Assembly: GCF_004322755.1 (NCBI RefSeq)
Contig: NZ_CP036401.1
Coordinates: 4,774,001 to 4,838,000, forward strand
Reading direction: 5' to 3'
From: Pseudoduganella albidiflava
GTDB lineage: Bacteria; Pseudomonadota; Gammaproteobacteria; Burkholderiales; Burkholderiaceae_D
Length of the DNA stretch: 64,000 nt
The notes beneath the pieces are model-generated. The model did not search any database and was not told where the DNA came from. It worked only from the letters and a program-made list of their open reading frames with translations. The translations under genes were made by a program, and so were the position numbers. This document shows positions 62,531 through 64,000 of this stretch, piece after piece. Numbering within the stretch: position 1 is the stretch's first letter; every line of letters begins with the position of its first letter.

Positions 62531-62658
62531 CCCGCGCAAGCGCTGCGATCACAATTTCGCGCAGGCCCGCGCGGCCGGCCCACGCACCCGGCGTTTTCGG
62601 GTAAATTCCGGTGGATGAGCGCTCCCCGTTCAGCTTTCATTCAACTTACCGGACTACC

Positions 62659-63537
62659 ATGACACCGCAAAACCTGTGGCCGCTGGGCGCCGAACTGGGC
62701 GAAGGCCCGGTCTGGATTCCCGAACAGAACCGCCTGTATTTCGTCAACCTGGTCGGCAACACGCTGCACGCGCTCGATGCCGACGGCACGCGCCACGCCT
62801 GGCCGCTGCCGGACTACGTGTGCTGGCTGATTCCCCGCAAGGATGGCGACGGCTACATGGCCGGCCTGCGCGACGGCATCGTGCGGCTCTGGCTCGATTC
62901 CGCATCGGCCACCCCGCGCTTCGAGTACCTGCACCGCCTGCCCGGCGCCGATACCGGCATCCGCCTGAACGACGCGAAGGCCGACGCGGCGGGCCGCATC
63001 TGGGCCGGCTCGATGAACGCACGCGACGTGAGCCGCGCGGACGGCAAGCTGTTCCGGCTCGACCCGGATGGCAGCCTGCACGTCGCGCTGCCCGAGTACC
63101 ACATCTGCAACGGCCCCACGTTCAGCCTGGACGGCCGCACCATGTACCACAACGACAGCTTCCTGAACCGCACCTACGCCTACGCGGTGAACGCCGACGG
63201 CAGCCTGGGCGCGCCGGCGCTGTGGCGCCAGTTCGGCGAAGGCGAAGGCTCGCCCGATGGCACGACGGTGGACAGCGAGGATTGCGTGTGGATCGCCCAG
63301 TGGGGCGGCGCTCGCGTGTGCCGCTACAGCCCCTCGGGCGAACTGCTGGCAACCATCCCCATGCCGGTCAACCAGCCATCGTCCGTGGCGTTCGGCGGCG
63401 CGGACCTGAAGACGCTGTACATCACCAGCGCCTGGCAGGGCTTCGATGCGGCCGCGCGGGACGCCGATCCGCAGGCGGGTGCGCTGTTCTCCGTGCAGCT
63501 CGACGTGGCCGGCGTGCCGGTGGCCCGCTTCGGCTGA
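62659..63537 (+). CDS. SMP-30/gluconolactonase family lactonase
   Basis: This 292-aa six-bladed beta-propeller enzyme has the metal-binding Glu in LGAELGEGPVWIPEQNRLYFV and the conserved RLNDAKADAAGRIWAGSM, CNGPTFSLDGRTMYHNDSF and GSPDGTTVDSEDCVWIAQWGG segments. The family hydrolyses sugar lactones such as gluconolactone or arabinolactone with a divalent metal. The ATG at 62659 is preferred because the family start follows it; an in-frame ATG at 62611 would add 16 residues. It stands alone without sugar-uptake genes nearby. Confidence 0.88.
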   Translation: MTPQNLWPLGAELGEGPVWIPEQNRLYFVNLVGNTLHALDADGTRHAWPLPDYVCWLIPRKDGDGYMAGLRDGIVRLWLDSASATPRFEYLHRLPGADTGIRLNDAKADAAGRIWAGSMNARDVSRADGKLFRLDPDGSLHVALPEYHICNGPTFSLDGRTMYHNDSFLNRTYAYAVNADGSLGAPALWRQFGEGEGSPDGTTVDSEDCVWIAQWGGARVCRYSPSGELLATIPMPVNQPSSVAFGGADLKTLYITSAWQGFDAAARDADPQAGALFSVQLDVAGVPVARFG

Positions 63538-63646
63538 AAGCCGGTTGAAACCCGGCCGGCGCCTCTACCACAAGCAAGACGTCGCGCCGGGCCGGCCGGC
63601 ATAAGATACGGGGGCTATACCAACCAACCCTGTGGAGGAGATCGCG

Positions 63647-64000
63647 ATGAAGACGAACGGTTCGGCTGTCTGGTCCGGCGGTATCAAGGATGGCAAGGGC
63701 GCCATCAGCAGCCAGAGCGGCGCATTGAAGGAGTACCCGTACGGCTTTGCCAGCCGTTTCGAAGGCAAGCCGGGTACCAATCCCGAGGAACTGATCGGCG
63801 CGGCCCATGCCGGCTGCTTCACGATGGCGCTGTCGCTGATCCTCGGCGAAGCGGGCCTGACGGCCGAGAAGATGGACACCCGGGCCGACGTCACGCTGGA
63901 AAAACAGGACGACGGCTTCGCCATCACCGCCGTGCACCTGACCTTGCAGGCGAAGATCCCCGGTGCCGACGAGGCGAAATTCCAGGAACTGGCGGCCAAG
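63647..64000 (+). CDS. OsmC-family peroxiredoxin-like protein (partial)
   Basis: The first 118 residues are visible before the window ends. They match the OsmC/Ohr family: AVWSGGIKDGKGAISSQSG, then GTNPEELIGAAHAGCFTMAL with the first catalytic Cys in AHAGCF. The second Cys lies beyond the end. Such proteins reduce organic peroxides. The start at 63647 has a strong GGAGGAG. Confidence 0.92.
   Translation, partial: MKTNGSAVWSGGIKDGKGAISSQSGALKEYPYGFASRFEGKPGTNPEELIGAAHAGCFTMALSLILGEAGLTAEKMDTRADVTLEKQDDGFAITAVHLTLQAKIPGADEAKFQELAAK

Noticed and set aside
58712..62539. Very long reverse-strand open frame (1275 codons)
   Set aside because: It is exactly antisense to the REC-GAF-PAS-GGDEF-EAL-REC gene. 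Its translation is His/Arg/Gln-rich without domains, typical of an antisense frame in GC-rich DNA.

Overview
The window is a 64 kb, GC-rich bacterial chromosome segment. Its gene content points to a betaproteobacterium of the Massilia/Duganella/Pseudoduganella group (Oxalobacteraceae). The pointers are a dnaX-ybaB-recR cluster beside a small SRP RNA, a nusB-ribH-ribBA cluster whose RibA half is degenerate, PEP-CTERM sorting tails, DUF4214 secreted proteins, and several c-di-GMP proteins. This placement is inferred from gene families; no 16S gene is present.

Left part (1-23.8 kb). This holds a cut-off PAP2 phosphatase with two tandem perfect SOS (LexA-type) boxes upstream, two repeat-rich hypothetical proteins, an MgtC/DUF4010 membrane protein, a PEP-CTERM protein, an Asp/Glu racemase family protein and a DUF4214 protein. 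It also holds a truncated RlmI-like protein, an amidase translationally coupled to a small lipoprotein (a plausible effector-immunity pair), and a thioredoxin-reductase-like flavoprotein. A secreted ricin-lectin/FN3/PQQ-type sugar dehydrogenase, a LytS/LytTR two-component operon and a dCache/PAS kinase plus FixJ-type regulator divergent from a KgtP-like transporter complete this part.

Middle accessory zone (23.8-33.4 kb). This part is less GC-rich and full of decayed genes. It contains an orphan type VI secretion locus: hcp, a permuted papain-fold amidase candidate and a two-TM protein coupled to it. Beside it lie a second copy of the two-TM gene with only the C-terminal stump of a second amidase, a frameshifted effector-associated relic and a DUF2199 gene. 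Next come a periplasmic SAM hydrolase with a TonB receptor, three frameshifted relics (one behind a third SOS-like box), a PEP-CTERM gene and the C-terminal half of a tyrosine integrase beside tRNA-Ser(UGA). The integrase, tRNA and relics look like the scar of an old integrated element.

Right part (33.4-64 kb). This is mostly conserved: c-di-GMP proteins, a Cache kinase/NarL regulator pair divergent from cstA-ybdD, an alpha/beta hydrolase-TPR protein, a BarA-like hybrid kinase followed by REC-PAS-GGDEF-EAL, recR-yciI-ybaB-dnaX, the SRP RNA gene, ubiD, a lytic transglycosylase, nusB-ribH-ribBA, a seven-domain REC/GAF/PAS/GGDEF/EAL/REC protein, an SMP-30 lactonase and the start of an OsmC protein. 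Two palindromic intergenic repeat families lie at 43.1-43.3 kb and at 49.0/56.2-56.5 kb. Period-14 or period-15 tandem repeats recur in gaps across the window.

Two functional themes stand out. Membrane kinase/regulator pairs sit divergent to the transporters they probably control; the kgtP and cstA gaps share a CGTAATnCTACGnAG-type motif. Antibacterial modules (9.7-10.7 kb and 24-26.8 kb) show turnover by duplication and decay.
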